NCBI GenBank assembly: GCA_947172415.1
Contig: OX359191.1
Span: forward strand, 4,774,001 to 4,838,000
Source: Chondrosia reniformis
Taxonomy: Eukaryota > Porifera > Demospongiae > Chondrillida > Chondrillidae
Direction: 5' to 3'
Length of the DNA: 64,000 nt
This document shows, piece by piece, positions 43,022 to 53,569 of the stretch. The first letter of the stretch is position 1, and every line of letters begins with the position of its first letter. Made by a program: the position numbers and the translations under genes. The notes beneath the pieces were generated by a model that had not been told where the DNA came from, did no database searches, and saw nothing but the letters and a program-made list of their open reading frames with translations.

Positions 43022-43193
43022 ATGTCAAGAATCGGTGAACACAAAGACATAGGGTGCTACACTGTAGAGGGAGGGAAACACATTATCAAATCAAGTGATA
43101 GGAGGCAGCCCCGTATTCGAGCTACTTACTCATATTTCAGTATTAAGGCATCCGGCGTACGTTTCACCAGTTCCAATTCATCGTTTGAAGTCC
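43022..43193 (+). other. Possible D1 exon ending at GTAAGT
   Basis: Reads MSRIGEHKDIGCYTVEGGKH then IIKSSDRRQPRIRATYSYFS and ends at TTTGAAGTCC|GTAAGT, a good donor. Copy A (21470-21645) has the same donor but a frameshift inside. No domain recognised, and I could not join it in phase to the leader exon. Confidence 0.3.
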
Positions 43194-43461
43194 GTAAGTC
43201 TTTAAAACCTTGTACGCAGGCTTTACTTTGGTTTTCATCAGTTTAGTTTTCATCAATGTCATTTTCATCAGTGACGCTAGTGAAGAGAAAGCTAATTAAA
43301 GCTTAGAATAGTATGCCAAAGTGAGCCTAAGCGTTGGGCATCTTGTTTACAAGCATTCGAAGATGGAAGCCATATCAAAGGTTTATTTGAAATACAGCAT
43401 AGGGATTTCCCGAGGCCTCCAAATACAGACTTTTCTTATGACTCATGACTTCCTTACAGTA

Positions 43462-44168
43462 CATTAAGGCAGAGATGTTCTACATTTGTCTAAAGTTGTT
43501 CGAGTGTAGCTTGGCAGAGGGGTTCTAAGTCTGTCTAAAGTTGTTCGAGTGTAACTTGACAGAAGCGTTCTAAGTCTGTCAAAAGTTGTTCAAGTGTAAC
43601 TTGACAGAGGGTTTCTACATTTGTCTAAAGTTGTTCGAGTGTAGCTTAGCAGAAGGGTTCTAAGTCTGTCAAAAGTTGTTCGAGTGTAACTTCACAGAGG
43701 CGTTCTAAGTCTGTATATAGTTGTTCGAGTGTAGCTTAGCAGAGGGGTTCCAAGTGTGTCTAAAGCTGTTCGAGTGTAGCTTAGCAGAGGCGTTCTATGT
43801 CTGTCTAAAATTGTTCGAGTTTTCTTAGCAGAGGGTTTCTACATTTGTCTAAAGTGGTACGAGTGTAGCTTAACAGAGGCGTTCCAAGTCTGTCTAAAGT
43901 GGTACGAGTGTAGCTTAACAGAGGCGTTCCAAGTCTGTCTAAAGTTGTTCGAGTGTAGCTTAGCAGAGGGGTTCTACATTTGTCTTAAGTTGTTCGAGTG
44001 TAATTGACAAAAGAGTTCTAAGTCTGTCTAAAGTTGTTTGTGTGTAGCTAGCAGAGGGTTTCTACATTTGTCTAAAGTTGTTCGAGTGTAACTTGACAGA
44101 GGCGTTCTAAGTCTGTCTAAAGTTGTTAGAGTGTAGCTTAGCAGAGGGGTTCTACATTTGTCTAAAGT
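43462..44168. repeat. M45 array, block 1 of D1 copy B
   Basis: About 15 units of 45 bases, ending at the spacer TTACGGTGCCTCCAAATATA. Confidence 0.9.
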
Positions 44169-44600
44169 TACGGTGCCTCCAAATATACACTTTTCTGTTA
44201 GTCTTATAGTCTTACAGCTCATAACTTCCCCCTACTAAAGTCTCACAGTATATTAAGGCAGAGGTGTTCTACATTTGTCTAAAGTTGTTCGAGTGTAGCT
44301 TAGCAGAGGCGTTCTAAGTCTGTCTAAAGTTGTACGAGTGTGACTTGACAGAGGCGTTCTAAGTCTGTCTAAAGTTGTACGAGTGTGACTTGACAGAGGC
44401 GTTCTAAGTCTGTCTAAAGTTGTTAGAGTGTAGCTTAGCAGAGGGGTTCTACATTTGTCTAAAGTTGTTCGAGTGTAGCTTAGCAAAGGGGTTCTAAGTC
44501 TGTCTAAAGTTGTTCAAGTGTAACTTGACAGAGGCGTTCTAAGTCTGTCTAAAGTTGTTAGAGTGTAGCTTAGCAAAGGGGTTCTACATTTGTCTAAAGT
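44169..44600. repeat. M45 higher-order unit: spacer plus block 2
   Basis: A spacer of about 95 bases (ACGGTGCCTCC .. CATTAAGGCAGAGGTGTTCT) followed by about 7 units of 45 bases. The same spacer starts again at 44600. Confidence 0.85.
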
Positions 44601-45350
44601 TACGGTGCCTCCAAATATACACTTTTCTGTTAGTCTTATAGTCTTACAGCTCATAACTTCCCCTTACTAAAGTCTCACAGTACATTAAGGCAGAGGTGTT
44701 CTACATTTGTCTAAAGTTGTTCGAGTGTAGCTTAGCAGAGGCGTTCTAAGTCTGTCTAAAGTTGTACGAGTGTGACTTGACAGAGGCGTTCTAAGTCTGT
44801 CTAAAGTTGTTCGAGTGTAACTTGACAGAGGCGTTCTAAGTCTGTCTAAAATTGTACGAGTGTGACTTGACAGAAGCGTTCTAAGTCTGTCTAAAGTTGT
44901 TCGAGTGTGACTTGAGAGAAGCGTTCTAAGTCTGTCTAAAGCTGTTCGAGTGTAGCTTAGCAGGGGCATCCTGTGTCTGTCTAAAATTGTTCAAGTGTAG
45001 CTTAGCAGAGGGGTTCTACATTTGTCTAAAGTTGTTCGAGTGTAACTTAACAGAGGCGTTCTAAGTCTGTCTATGGTTGTTCGAGTGTAGCTTAGCAGAG
45101 GGGTTCTACATTTGTCTAAAGTTGTTTGAGTGTAGCTTAGCAGAGGGGTTCTAAAATTGTCTAAAGTTGTTCGAGTGTAATTGACAAAGGCGTTCAAAAT
45201 CTGTCTAAAGTTGTTAGAGTGTGGCTTAGCCGAGGGGTTCTACCTTTGTCTAAAGTTGTTCGAGTGTAACTTGACAGAGGCGTTCTAAGTCTGTCTAAAG
45301 TTGTTAGAGTGTAGCTTAGCAGAGGGGTTCTACATTTGTCTAAAGTTACG
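44601..45350. repeat. M45 higher-order unit: spacer plus block 3
   Basis: Second spacer plus about 14 units, ending where the D1 tail (ACGGTGCCTCCAAATATACA) begins. Confidence 0.85.
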
Positions 45351-45511
45351 GTGCCTCCAAATATACACTTTTCTGTTAGTCTTATAGTCTTACAGCTCAT
45401 GACTTCCCTCTATTAAAGTCTTACAGTACATTTAGGCTGTAAGTTTACTTCTAACTTTAATTAGATTCCCGTGTTTACAAACATGACAGTATTTGTTTAT
45501 AAACTGTTTAT

Positions 45512-47437
45512 AATAAACACTGTTATGTTTGTATCATCTATTGATAATCATGCTAATCAGTAATAAGAAGCGTACGGCAAAGACACCGACGGCGCCTGTC
45601 AAATGAATACACCAGTCTTTTGCGCTCTTAAGGCCTTCTTTTGATTTTTAACCATATTACATGATATCCATAATTAAGTCCGGCGCCGTACGAAATCATT
45701 TTGTCTTTGTTTACGACAAATTACATCTATGCATAAATACCTTTACTATAACGTTTAATATACTTTTTCAAATTGTATTATCAATAAACAAGGGCAAATA
45801 TTACCATGATTGTGATAAAGATGATGGTACTGTAAGGATGGGACAGTGACGTTTAATCATAGATTATGTATACTACGTAGCGTTACGTTATATAGATAAT
45901 CTATGGTTTAATATAGGCATAATTCCTTTGTTTCCTTTCTATGCTAAGGACGGCAGGTACCAAAGTTTTTTAGCTACGTGGATGAAGAGAAAAACTTACC
46001 CATTTGTGTGAAACTCTTTGGATATGATTTAGAGATTTAGGGAAGCTTTTATAAATGACTTGATACGTCAAATAGCCTTTGAAGAGGGATAGAATAAAGG
46101 ATTTCATATGATTATCGTATATCACTTTGAACGTTACCAATTCATTCGGCGATTTGCCGAAGTATTAGGGTCATGGTACGATAAGGGGAGCAGATTCAAG
46201 TCCAATTCCTATAGATAATCTATGAAATAGAGCGATCGAGGTGGTAACGCTTCCGGTTGTATAGAATAAACTATATAGCGTCAGCAATGGCGCCAAGCTT
46301 CTCAAGCTCTCCATCGAAAGGTTACCTTGCTAGGTAATATAGGTATAGAATGAAGAAAAGACAGGAACTTGCCATTATATACAAAGAATCGTGTAAATCG
46401 TTTATGTATCTGTAGTAGTAGCACCGCTAAGTTCTTTAATGAATACAACATATCCCTAATAACATTGTCATGTACTAAACTGACTCCACTAGTTAATAGA
46501 AGAGAAGTAAAATAGGCTATTCTTTTAATACAGTAAAGAAAAACGCTTCAGATGGGTAAATTGTCCAGCAAACTTTGAGTGTCTTTATCTTAGAATATGA
46601 TATAAATCTGTTAAAGGAGAGTTACTCTCTGAACTCATCGTTACAATGTATCTCTCACTTGATTAATAATAAGAGAAATATATGCTTTTTAAATTATAGT
46701 AACACAAAATGTGGTTCCAGATTATATACATTGTCAAAAACAAACGATAAAGTGTGTCTGACTACGGCCATCTTCACACTTCTAAGACAAAAATTGGGAA
46801 GCATAACAACCCTTGCTCACATCATGTTATGTTGTTTCCAATCCTTTTAAGAGTTGTATACAGACCTAGTCATATTATGCAATACTTAATTGCCTTTGGA
46901 AAACTTACGGACACCTCCCATATTTAGCAATTGGAATGCAGTTAATGACATTTTTATTTCAATATATATATAGCTTTCCAAGGTATTATTATGAGTGAAA
47001 AACTGAATTTATTTGCTTATGAAACTGCATTTATGGTATGCAAAGTGCAGCCAGAACTGCCTAGCTGAAAAGTTAATTTGATGTATAAATAGCATGCAAC
47101 ATTAATACTACATCCTTTTTACCCAATGCAGAAGGAGTCATCCCAGAACAGTGAACATGGAAAAAACAGTAAGAAATACTGCACAGAACACAAGCCAACT
47201 TAGCCATCATGGATACCGTAAAGTGACAATATTGTATGTGTGAGTTTTATCTATAATTATGCGAGGTAATAACAAGGCGCACGAATTTCTATCGCACTAT
47301 TTAATTGCTATATTTATAAAAATCGACAACACTAACTTCAAGCATGTCGCAACGAATTACTTCTTCAAGCGTTGATACTGAACGTGTTTGTGGAAGAATC
47401 AGCGACAGCGGCAATAATGTTGAAGCGGCCATTTTTG
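45512..47437. other. AT-rich intergenic; nothing coding recognised
   Basis: An inverted repeat around ATAGATTATC/GATAATCTAT lies at 45857-45907, with a third copy at 46206-46220. Open frames here have no recognisable domain. Confidence 0.5.
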
Positions 47438-47457
47438 AGTAAGTCAAAATCATCATT

Positions 47458-47771
47458 ATTGAGGCGACATCTATCTGTTGAGGGATTGGGGCCTGGACGA
47501 TAAGTAGTCCTGTCCCAGTCCTTGCCTGTCGACCTCTGGAAAGCAGTGGTGGATTGGTGTATGGAGGTACTCCCTCCTATTATGACGGTCAACTTTGGCC
47601 CGACGTGCACCCGTCTGCTGCTGTCGGAAGGAGGAAAAGCCAAGGCTTCTGGCTAAAAACCCAAAGAAAGGAAAACATAACTGACTGAGGGTTGTCCAAG
47701 CCAGATACTCCTTGCCTTAGTACACTAAGGCAAGAAGTAACAAGGTTCTCCGTTAAGGCTTTTGTTTTTCA
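47458..47771. mobile_element. 314-bp insertion flanked by 20-bp target duplication
   Basis: AGTAAGTCAAAATCATCATT occurs at 47438-47457 and again at 47772-47791. The insert between is relatively GC-rich and contains a perfect palindrome CTTGCCTTAG TACA CTAAGGCAAG (47711-47734). Duplications of this length are typical of target-primed retrotransposition, so a SINE or truncated retroelement is likely. I see no clear A/B boxes or poly(A). Confidence 0.7.
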
Positions 47772-47943
47772 AGTAAGTCAAAATCATCATTTCTGTTTAC
47801 TATATAATAGTTATTATTAGTTCAGAATTGTGCCTTCATGTTATACTAGAAGACTGTGGGTGGGGCAGTTGTCTAGAGGTCATGGGTGGGGCAGCTAGCT
47901 GCTCAAGGGGTGGCGCTAATCTTAATAGACAAGATCGAATGCA

Positions 47944-47951
47944 TATAAAAA
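47944..47951 (+). promoter_or_regulatory. TATA-box candidate upstream of Helitron 2
   Basis: TATAAAAAGG in GCATATAAAAAGGGC, on the coding strand upstream of the Helitron gene. The match to the consensus is good but position alone supports it. Confidence 0.3.
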
Positions 47952-48263
47952 GGGCTAATGTGTTTAGAGGCCAAATTTTCAAAAATCTCAATAATATTTT
48001 CACATCCATAAAATTGTATCTTTACGGTAATTGTTCTATGCTGTGTGACTGGGTTTCCTTTTGTATATATATTAGTTGCCTTTTTATTCTTTTTTCCAGG
48101 CTATAGATGTCTGAAACATGAACAATACATGGTATGTATGCACTCTAACACCACTCCATTTGCATACATCTCACATTAACAGACTGTCATGATAGGCACT
48201 ATCTACAAACATAATTACATTCAGTCTGTCATTTCTTGGCTCTGTTTCTGGATTCAAATTAAA

Positions 48264-48470
48264 TCACCCTGTGGCTGGGGTTGATTACCCTGTGGCTGGG
48301 GTTGCTCACCCTGTGGCTGGGGTTGCACACCCTGTGGCTGGGTTCAATTACCCTGTGGCTGGGGTTGCCCACACTGTGGCTGGGGTTACTCACCCTGTGA
48401 CTGGGGTCCTGGACCCTGCTGCCGGGGTCCTGCACCCTCATACTGGGGTCACTCACACTGTATCTGGAAT
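48264..48470. repeat. 21-bp minisatellite (7-residue unit)
   Basis: About nine units of ACCCTGTGGCTGGGGTTG plus three variable bases. On plus it would read HPVAGVA-type heptads, on minus NPSHRV; neither has a clear start. It lies 5' of the Helitron coding region. Confidence 0.85.
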
Positions 48471-48709
48471 GGATTGTCTTGTGTTTGGCAATCTGAAAAA
48501 TGTCCTTCTACTTACAGTATGATCCATGAAATAAAAATGTACATTGACCTGAATGAAATGAACCTTGATGGTTTCACAATCCTTATGTCAGTAACATATG
48601 AGCCTCGCCATGGTCATTTTACAACTAATTGCTTGGAGTACCATGACATTCCAATGAAGTATTATCATTTGGTTTTGTATTGCACAAGAATATGTGCATC
48701 CATCAATGA

Positions 48710-48943
48710 AGGCAATGGTTCAGGTGTACATTGCATCACCTGCTAAGCAGAAGGCGCTACTGTAAAGGCAACTTTCGCTTAGCTCGTGTATTAAGTATAC
48801 TGCTATTGCTGGGTGGAGATGTTGAACTGAACCCAGGCCCACGTCAGAATGAGATACATAATGAACTGACAATGCCTACATCAGCTGTTAATCCAGTTAT
48901 GGATCAAACTGCAATTGAAGGTCAAGGAACACATGGACAGTGA
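48710..48943 (+). pseudogene. Helitron N-terminal segment with 2A-like motif
   Basis: The frame, open from 48710, reads CKGNFRLARVLSILLLLGG then DVELNPGP (48818-48841) and continues RQNEIHNELTMPTSAVNP. D-V/I-E-x-N-P-G-P preceded by a hydrophobic helix is the 2A oligopeptide signature; 2A makes the ribosome skip the final Gly-Pro bond so two proteins arise from one frame. The hydrophobic SILLLLGG stretch could also act as a signal sequence, as reported for some animal 2A sequences. There is no in-frame ATG before the motif; GGTTCAG at 48717-48723 could be a splice acceptor, or the start is lost. The frame shifts after 48943 into SACQRKRLDAE of the repeat region. The motif residues are all intact. 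Confidence 0.7.
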
Positions 48944-48968
48944 AATAAAGAAATGTTCTACACTGGCC

Positions 48969-49884
48969 ATGTTGTCAGCATGTCAGAGAAAGCGGCTAGA
49001 TGCTGAAACAGTTGAAGACCACCGTATAAAGGTTATTTAAAATGTCCGAGAACCAGAGACTGCGGCTGCAATATGCGACTGAGAAGCAACGTGCTGTGAA
49101 GCTTGCTACACTCACTGAAAATAACAGGAAACGGCTGTACTCAGAAATCAAGGTAGATCGTGCAACAAGACTTGCCACCCTCTGTGAAAATCAGAGTAAG
49201 AGATTGCAGTCAGAAAGCAATGAAGATCGTGCTGCAAGGCTTGCCACCCTCCCTGAAAATCAGAGTAAGAGGCTGCAGTCCAAAAGCAATGAAGATCATG
49301 GTGCAAGACTTGCTACCCTCTGTGAAAATCAGAGTAAGAGGCTACAGTCAGAAATTGATGAAGATCGTGCTGCAAGACTTGCCACCCTGTGTGAAAATCA
49401 GAGTAAGAGGTTGCAGTCAGAAAGCAATGAAGATCGTGCTGCAAGACTTGCCACCCTCTGTGAAAATCAGAGTAAGAGGCTGCAGTCCGAAAGCAGTGAA
49501 GATCGTGCTGCAAGACTTGCCACCCTCTGTGAAAATCAGAGTAAGAGGCTACAGTCAGAAATTGATGAAGATCGTGCTGCAAGACTTGCCACCCTCTGTG
49601 AAAATCAGAGTAAGAGGTTGCAGTCAGAAAGCAATGAAGATCGTGCTGCAAGACTTGCCACCCTCTCTGAAAATCAGAGTAAGAGGTTGCAGTCAGAAAG
49701 CAATGAAGATCGTGCTGCAAGACTTGCCACCCTCTCTGAAAATCAGAGTAAGAGGTTGCAGTCAGAAAGCAATGAAGATCGTACTGCAAGACTTGCCACC
49801 CTCTCTGAAAATCAGAGGAAGAGGTTGAAGATTAAGAATGCAAGCATGGAGGAGGCAAAAACGACTTCTGCAAGTAAAGTGTAA
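48969..49884 (+). CDS. Helitron 23-residue repeat protein region
   Basis: After one frame change (SACQRKRLDAETVEDHRIKV to MSENQRLRLQYATEKQRAVK at 49042) a 280-codon frame consists of about ten copies of CENQSKRLQSESNEDRAARL plus ATL, 23 residues or 69 bases each. The unit alternates basic (SKRLQ) and acidic (SNED) patches and is probably helical. Similar R-x-x-RLA arrays precede the Rep domain in many animal Helitron proteins; the role is unknown, DNA or protein binding being plausible. It is the only long intact frame in this element, probably because unequal exchange among repeats keeps it homogeneous. It is followed by a stop at 49884 with the gene continuing in another frame. Confidence 0.65.
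49149..49835. repeat. 69-bp in-frame tandem repeat
   Basis: Ten units with a few recurrent variants (SEIDEDRAARL and SESNEDRAARL), indicating duplication of blocks of units. Confidence 0.95.
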
Positions 49885-50335
49885 CTCAAAAGGAGAAATA
49901 ACCAGTAGTGTGCCATGTAATAGCATTGTTTCAAATACCAAGGTAAATGTGACCCGCATTAGTTCAATTTACGAATCCACTGATAGGTTGGAGAGTGACA
50001 GTCTGAAGGAAGTTCAAAGAGAATCAACCCAAAGTGATGATTCAGTCATGGATGATACTGGTAAGGAAAATCTTATCAGCCAAAAGTCTGAAGAGGTGGA
50101 CATGGAAGTGGGTGGAAGTGTAATTGGGTCTGGTGTTGTTATTGCATCTGCCGTGCAAGTACCAATACTTGAGATTTCAATACCATCAAAACAAGGTTTA
50201 AAGTTAAAAAATAACTTGAAAAAGCAATTCTTAAGGGGCCGACCCATAAGTGGTTTTCATGTGAAAGGTTGTGCTATGAGCAGTTGGGTGCCCTGTACAG
50301 CTGCGATGTGGCAAATGATCTACTTGCGGTGGTGA
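49838..50335 (+). pseudogene. Helitron linker, acidic/Ser-rich region
   Basis: A 165-codon frame overlapping the end of the repeat region in a different frame: NVTRISSIYESTDRLESDSL, STQSDDSVMDDTGKENLISQ, then KNNLKKQFLRGRPISGFHVK. It lies between the repeats and the DUF6570-like part. A Cys-containing stretch after it (WLCNKCKSAMERKK, about 50370-50405) is in another frame and resembles the CxxC preceding DUF6570 in other Helitrons. Confidence 0.5.
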
Positions 50336-50459
50336 ATGAATCAACTTAAGCAAGTATAGAAAGTGTTTGGTTGTGTAACAAGTGCAAGAGTGCTATGGAA
50401 AGAAAAAAATTCCAGCAGGATCACAGTTTAATAAAATAAAAGTACCAGAGGTCCTTTCA

Positions 50460-51172
50460 GTGTTCATTGGACTAAACACATTAGAGCAGCGTTTGATTTC
50501 AAAGGCTACTGTTTTATGAAAATGGTCATTTTGCCATTGGGTGGACAAAGGGCTGTTAGAGGCCAGGTAATCAACTTTCCTGCTAATGTTGACTGTATCA
50601 TTTCAGAGCTCCCTCGTTTTCCCAGTGGTGAAGATATTCTTTACATTCAGCAACCAGACTCTATTGAAAATAGACCAAATGACTCTGTCCTTGATACAAT
50701 TTACCATACCTGTCGATACTCCAATGTGATGCAAGCTCTGAAATGGTTAAAGCAACATAACCCCTTGTATGGTGACATCACCATCACTAAGATGTCAGAA
50801 GACATGTTCAACCATAAAGAAGAAAAAGTCACTGACGGTGAAAATGTGAATGAAGATATTTTAGAAATGGATGAAACAGGAATTGTTAGGTTGGATGCTC
50901 TCCAGCCCATTGTAGAGGATGTTGACTTGATACAAGGTAGTATACCAATAGAACAACAGATACATAAGTTGCAGAGAGTAACAACCATACCACTAAGTAT
51001 ATTTGAGAATCAAAATGATTTAGAAGTATTGGCTTTTCCGACCCTTTACCCCAATGGTGATAATGGTTTTGGCACCATCAGAGAAGTCAAAGTTACACCT
51101 TTAGGATATTTTCAAACAAGAATGCTTAGTGATGACTCAAGATGGGCATGTCATCCTGCTTATATCATCTGA
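50460..51172 (+). pseudogene. Helitron DUF6570-like region
   Basis: Reading VPEVLSVFIGLNTLEQRLIS then, in the main frame from 50516, MKMVILPLGGQRAVRGQVIN FPANVDCIISELPRFPSGED. The pattern of L-x-x-LN-x-LE-x-x-LI, GGQ and GxVxNxP is typical of DUF6570, found ahead of the Rep domain of animal Helitrons. The tail DLEVLAFPTLYPNGDNGFG and YFQTRMLSDDSRWACHPAYI begins the Helitron_like_N domain. A frameshift lies near 50510, and a TGA closes the frame at 51172. Confidence 0.7.
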
Positions 51173-51179
51173 AGTTGCA

Positions 51180-51468
51180 GAGCAGCATTTCCATTGCTAT
51201 GAGAATGAGATCATTCAGAATAGGCCACTGTAAGAAGTCTAACAAGGAAACCAATGAGAAGGAGCTGCTCACAGCTGGTTTGCTGCGAGGACGCCTGCAA
51301 AATAACCCTCACTTGCGTGAAAATTGTTATAGCTTCATGAGAAATATTCGTGGAACACAGGCTTATTGGAACTCAGTAAAGATCCAGCTATTTGCCATGT
51401 TTCACACCCTAGGTCCTCCCATATTCTTTGTCACACTGAGTGCTGACGATAATAATTGGTGGACTTAA
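51180..51468 (+). pseudogene. Helitron_like_N domain, N-terminal part
   Basis: Contains YSFMRNIRGTQAYWNSVKIQ, LFAMFHTLGPPIFFVTLSAD and DNNWW: the RG-x-x-YW-x-x-x-x-x-L-x-AM and LGPP-x-FF-x-TLSADD signature of the family. Frameshifted with respect to its neighbours on both sides (near 51172 and 51460). Confidence 0.85.
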
Positions 51469-51962
51469 TGATAGTGCTAAGCAGGAGTATGGTATGGAAT
51501 CTGTCAGAGGAACAGGTAGCTAATTTATCAGCCAGCAAGGGGAGAGAACTGATGAGGACAAATCCAGTGGTTACAGCTAGGCATTTTGCACATCGCTTTC
51601 AGTGCTTCCTCAGGGAAGTGATTAAAGGATCTGGGCAACCTGTTGGTGAAGTAGTTGACTCCTTTTGGAGAATTGAATTCCAGTCGAGGGGATCTCCACA
51701 TGTCCATTCCATGTGGTGGATAAGGGATGCTACAAACTTAGATACTACAGCTGGAAGGCAGATTGCTCCACAGTACATTGATAGGTACATTTCTGTCAAT
51801 ATTCCAACACAAGGTTGTAAAGATGAAGAACTTCATTCATTGGTGTTGAGAGTGCAGCAGCACCATCATACGTCAACTTGCAGGAAAGCTAACGAAGGGG
51901 GAAAAATGTGGCAGACTGCCAATTTGATTTTCCTCAACCTATGTCAGAAGATACACGGCTGA
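51456..51962 (+). pseudogene. Helitron Rep core with HUH motif
   Basis: Reads VTARHFAHRFQCFLREVIKG, VGEVVDSFWRIEFQSRGSPH and VHSMWWI. The His-Val-His triplet (CAT 51699, CAT 51705) is the HUH metal-binding motif of the nicking endonuclease. A Cys/His stretch (QQHHHTSTCRK) follows, then the frame closes near 51962. The Y2 part is in the next frame (52074). The HUH residues are intact. Confidence 0.88.
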
Positions 51963-52073
51963 AAAGCCATAATGATCCTTGAAACAAGTCCAGGTTCTAT
52001 GTCTTGAAGAGATCAGCAGGGGAAGAAAACTGCAATCCATAAAATACACACCTTCTGAAGGCATGGAAAGCTA

Positions 52074-52619
52074 ATGGATATACAATTGATTGGATCAGTA
52101 TATGGCACAGCTGCATATGTGTGTTCCTACATGTGTAAATCAGAAAGTAAAGAGGTCAGGAAAGCTATCCGAGATGCATTGGAAAGCTTGCCTCCTCAGG
52201 CTTCAACAAGAAAGCATCTGTCAAAGACTGGCAACACAATGCTGACCCATTGTGAGTTGAGTGCCCAGGAGGCAGCATATCGATTGTGTCACTTGCCTTT
52301 GAAAGAAAATTCAAGAAAAGTTGTATTCCTTAACACTGCCAGACCAGAAAAGAGAACGCGGTTGCTCAAGAGTAGGTCTGAATTGCTTGAATTGGAGGAT
52401 GATTCCTCTGATATTTTTGCCCCTGGTATCTTTGATAGATATGCCTCTAGACCTGACACACCAGAATTTGCAAGCATGACCTTGGCTCACTTTGCAGTGT
52501 GGTATGATGTAGATACACGAGGTGTTGGGAAAGCTGGAAATGGACCAGCACAGCCTCATAACCAGTTGCAGAATGACATGGGATGGGTTCATCTGAGAAG
52601 GAAGCAAGCCTGTCTTTGA
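52074..52619 (+). pseudogene. Helitron Rep C-terminal part with Y2 motif
   Basis: IGSVYGTAAYVCSYMCKSES contains two tyrosines four residues apart (codons 52116 and 52128) with the following Lys, the Y2 motif that covalently holds cut DNA. It is followed by LSKTGNTMLTHCELSAQEAA YRLCHLPLKENSRKVVFLNT, the Q/S-A-x-EA-x-x-L..LP-x-x-SR-x-V-x-F-NT segment common to Helitrons. The frame ends at 52619 shortly before the helicase frame. Confidence 0.85.
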
Positions 52620-52667
52620 ATCCCAATACAGACAGTAGAAAGTCATAGTGATGACTATTACTACAGT

Positions 52668-53567
52668 TTGCTGCTACTATACATCCCTTGGAGGAAGGAA
52701 CCTGAGGATCTGTTGAAAGGTCACTCTTCTACAATGGAGGCTTTGATTTTACAAAAAGGAGATATGGCTATTTTGAATGCCCCCAATCATGCCTTTGCAG
52801 ATGAAGTGCAGAAGGCTGTTGTGCAATTACAAGCATTGAAAGACAATGTCTACCAATATGTCGTTGTCCCAATGGCACAGCAGGCTCAAAGGGAGGATGC
52901 TGCACAACCCTTTATTGAGGCTGAAGGAGGGTTGATGAACCCAGAGCATTTCATGGATCCAGCATGCCTTGATGATGACGATCTGAGTGCAATAAATGAA
53001 GAACATATGCTCCTAAATGACAATTATGTCGACATTGGAGCTATGAGTAGACACTCCCTTACCGATAGGGAATTTAGGCAACTCATTGCAAGTTTGAATA
53101 CAAAGCAGCGTATTCCATTTGACATTGTTGTGCACTACACTCGTGAGTTGCACAAACACAGAATGAAAATACGCCACAAACCTCCAGAACCATTTCATCT
53201 GTTTGTGACAGGTGGAGCAGGCACTGGAAAAGCCCATGTAATTAGGGCTATTAACAAGCATATGGAACGTTCTATGTCAGGGAGTCAAGATATGCATGCC
53301 TGTATGTTGATGGCACCCACGGGGGTTGCAGCCTTCAACATTGGAGGCCTCACAATCCATAGAGCATTGCGGCTTCAGTTGGAGCATGGCAGAACTTCTC
53401 ATCAATTGCAGTTGAATGCCCTAGCCCTGTATGACTTGAGGAATCTGTGGCAAGGAGTGCACACCATCATCATTGATGAAATCAGTATGGTGTCTTACCA
53501 GATACTGAAGTCAGTTCACAGTCGACTGTGTGAGATTTATGGCAATTATGAGATTTTGGTGGCTTGA
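52668..53567 (+). pseudogene. Helitron PIF1-like helicase, N-terminal half (altered Walker A)
   Basis: A 299-codon frame: linker YIPWRKEPEDLLKGHSS, then LNTKQRIPFDIVVHYTRELH, Walker A FVTGGAGTGKAHVIRAI (about 53205-53250), MAPTGVAAFNIGGLTIHRAL and Walker B TIIIDEISMVSYQIL (53463-53505). The usual Walker A is GTGKS/T; here the residue after Lys is Ala (GCC), which removes the hydroxyl that coordinates Mg-ATP, so ATPase activity is probably lost in this copy. A one-base shift near 53560 leads into LNVTAVGDLYQLSPVNG, the next helicase motif. Confidence 0.88.
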
Positions 53568-53569
53568 AT

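Larger units (their letters stand above)
41860..45511. repeat. D1 dispersed repeat, copy B
   Basis: Longer relative of 20300-22399, with the same order of segments and the same right border (TATAAACTGTTTATAATAAA). It is longer because the M45 part has expanded into three blocks separated by a repeated spacer. It abuts a Tc1 fragment on the left. Confidence 0.8.

Noticed and set aside
46575..46850. 91-codon plus frame
   Set aside because: No recognisable family and typical AT-rich chance composition.
47365..47643. 92-codon minus frame
   Set aside because: It crosses the left target duplication of the 314-bp insertion, so it is a chance frame.
47820..47960. Possible tRNA-like or snRNA-like sequence before the Helitron
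   Set aside because: No cloverleaf, A/B boxes or Sm site could be drawn.
49160..49828. 222-codon plus frame and 158-codon minus frame over the 69-bp repeats
   Set aside because: Shadows of the 23-residue repeat frame, open because 69 is divisible by three.
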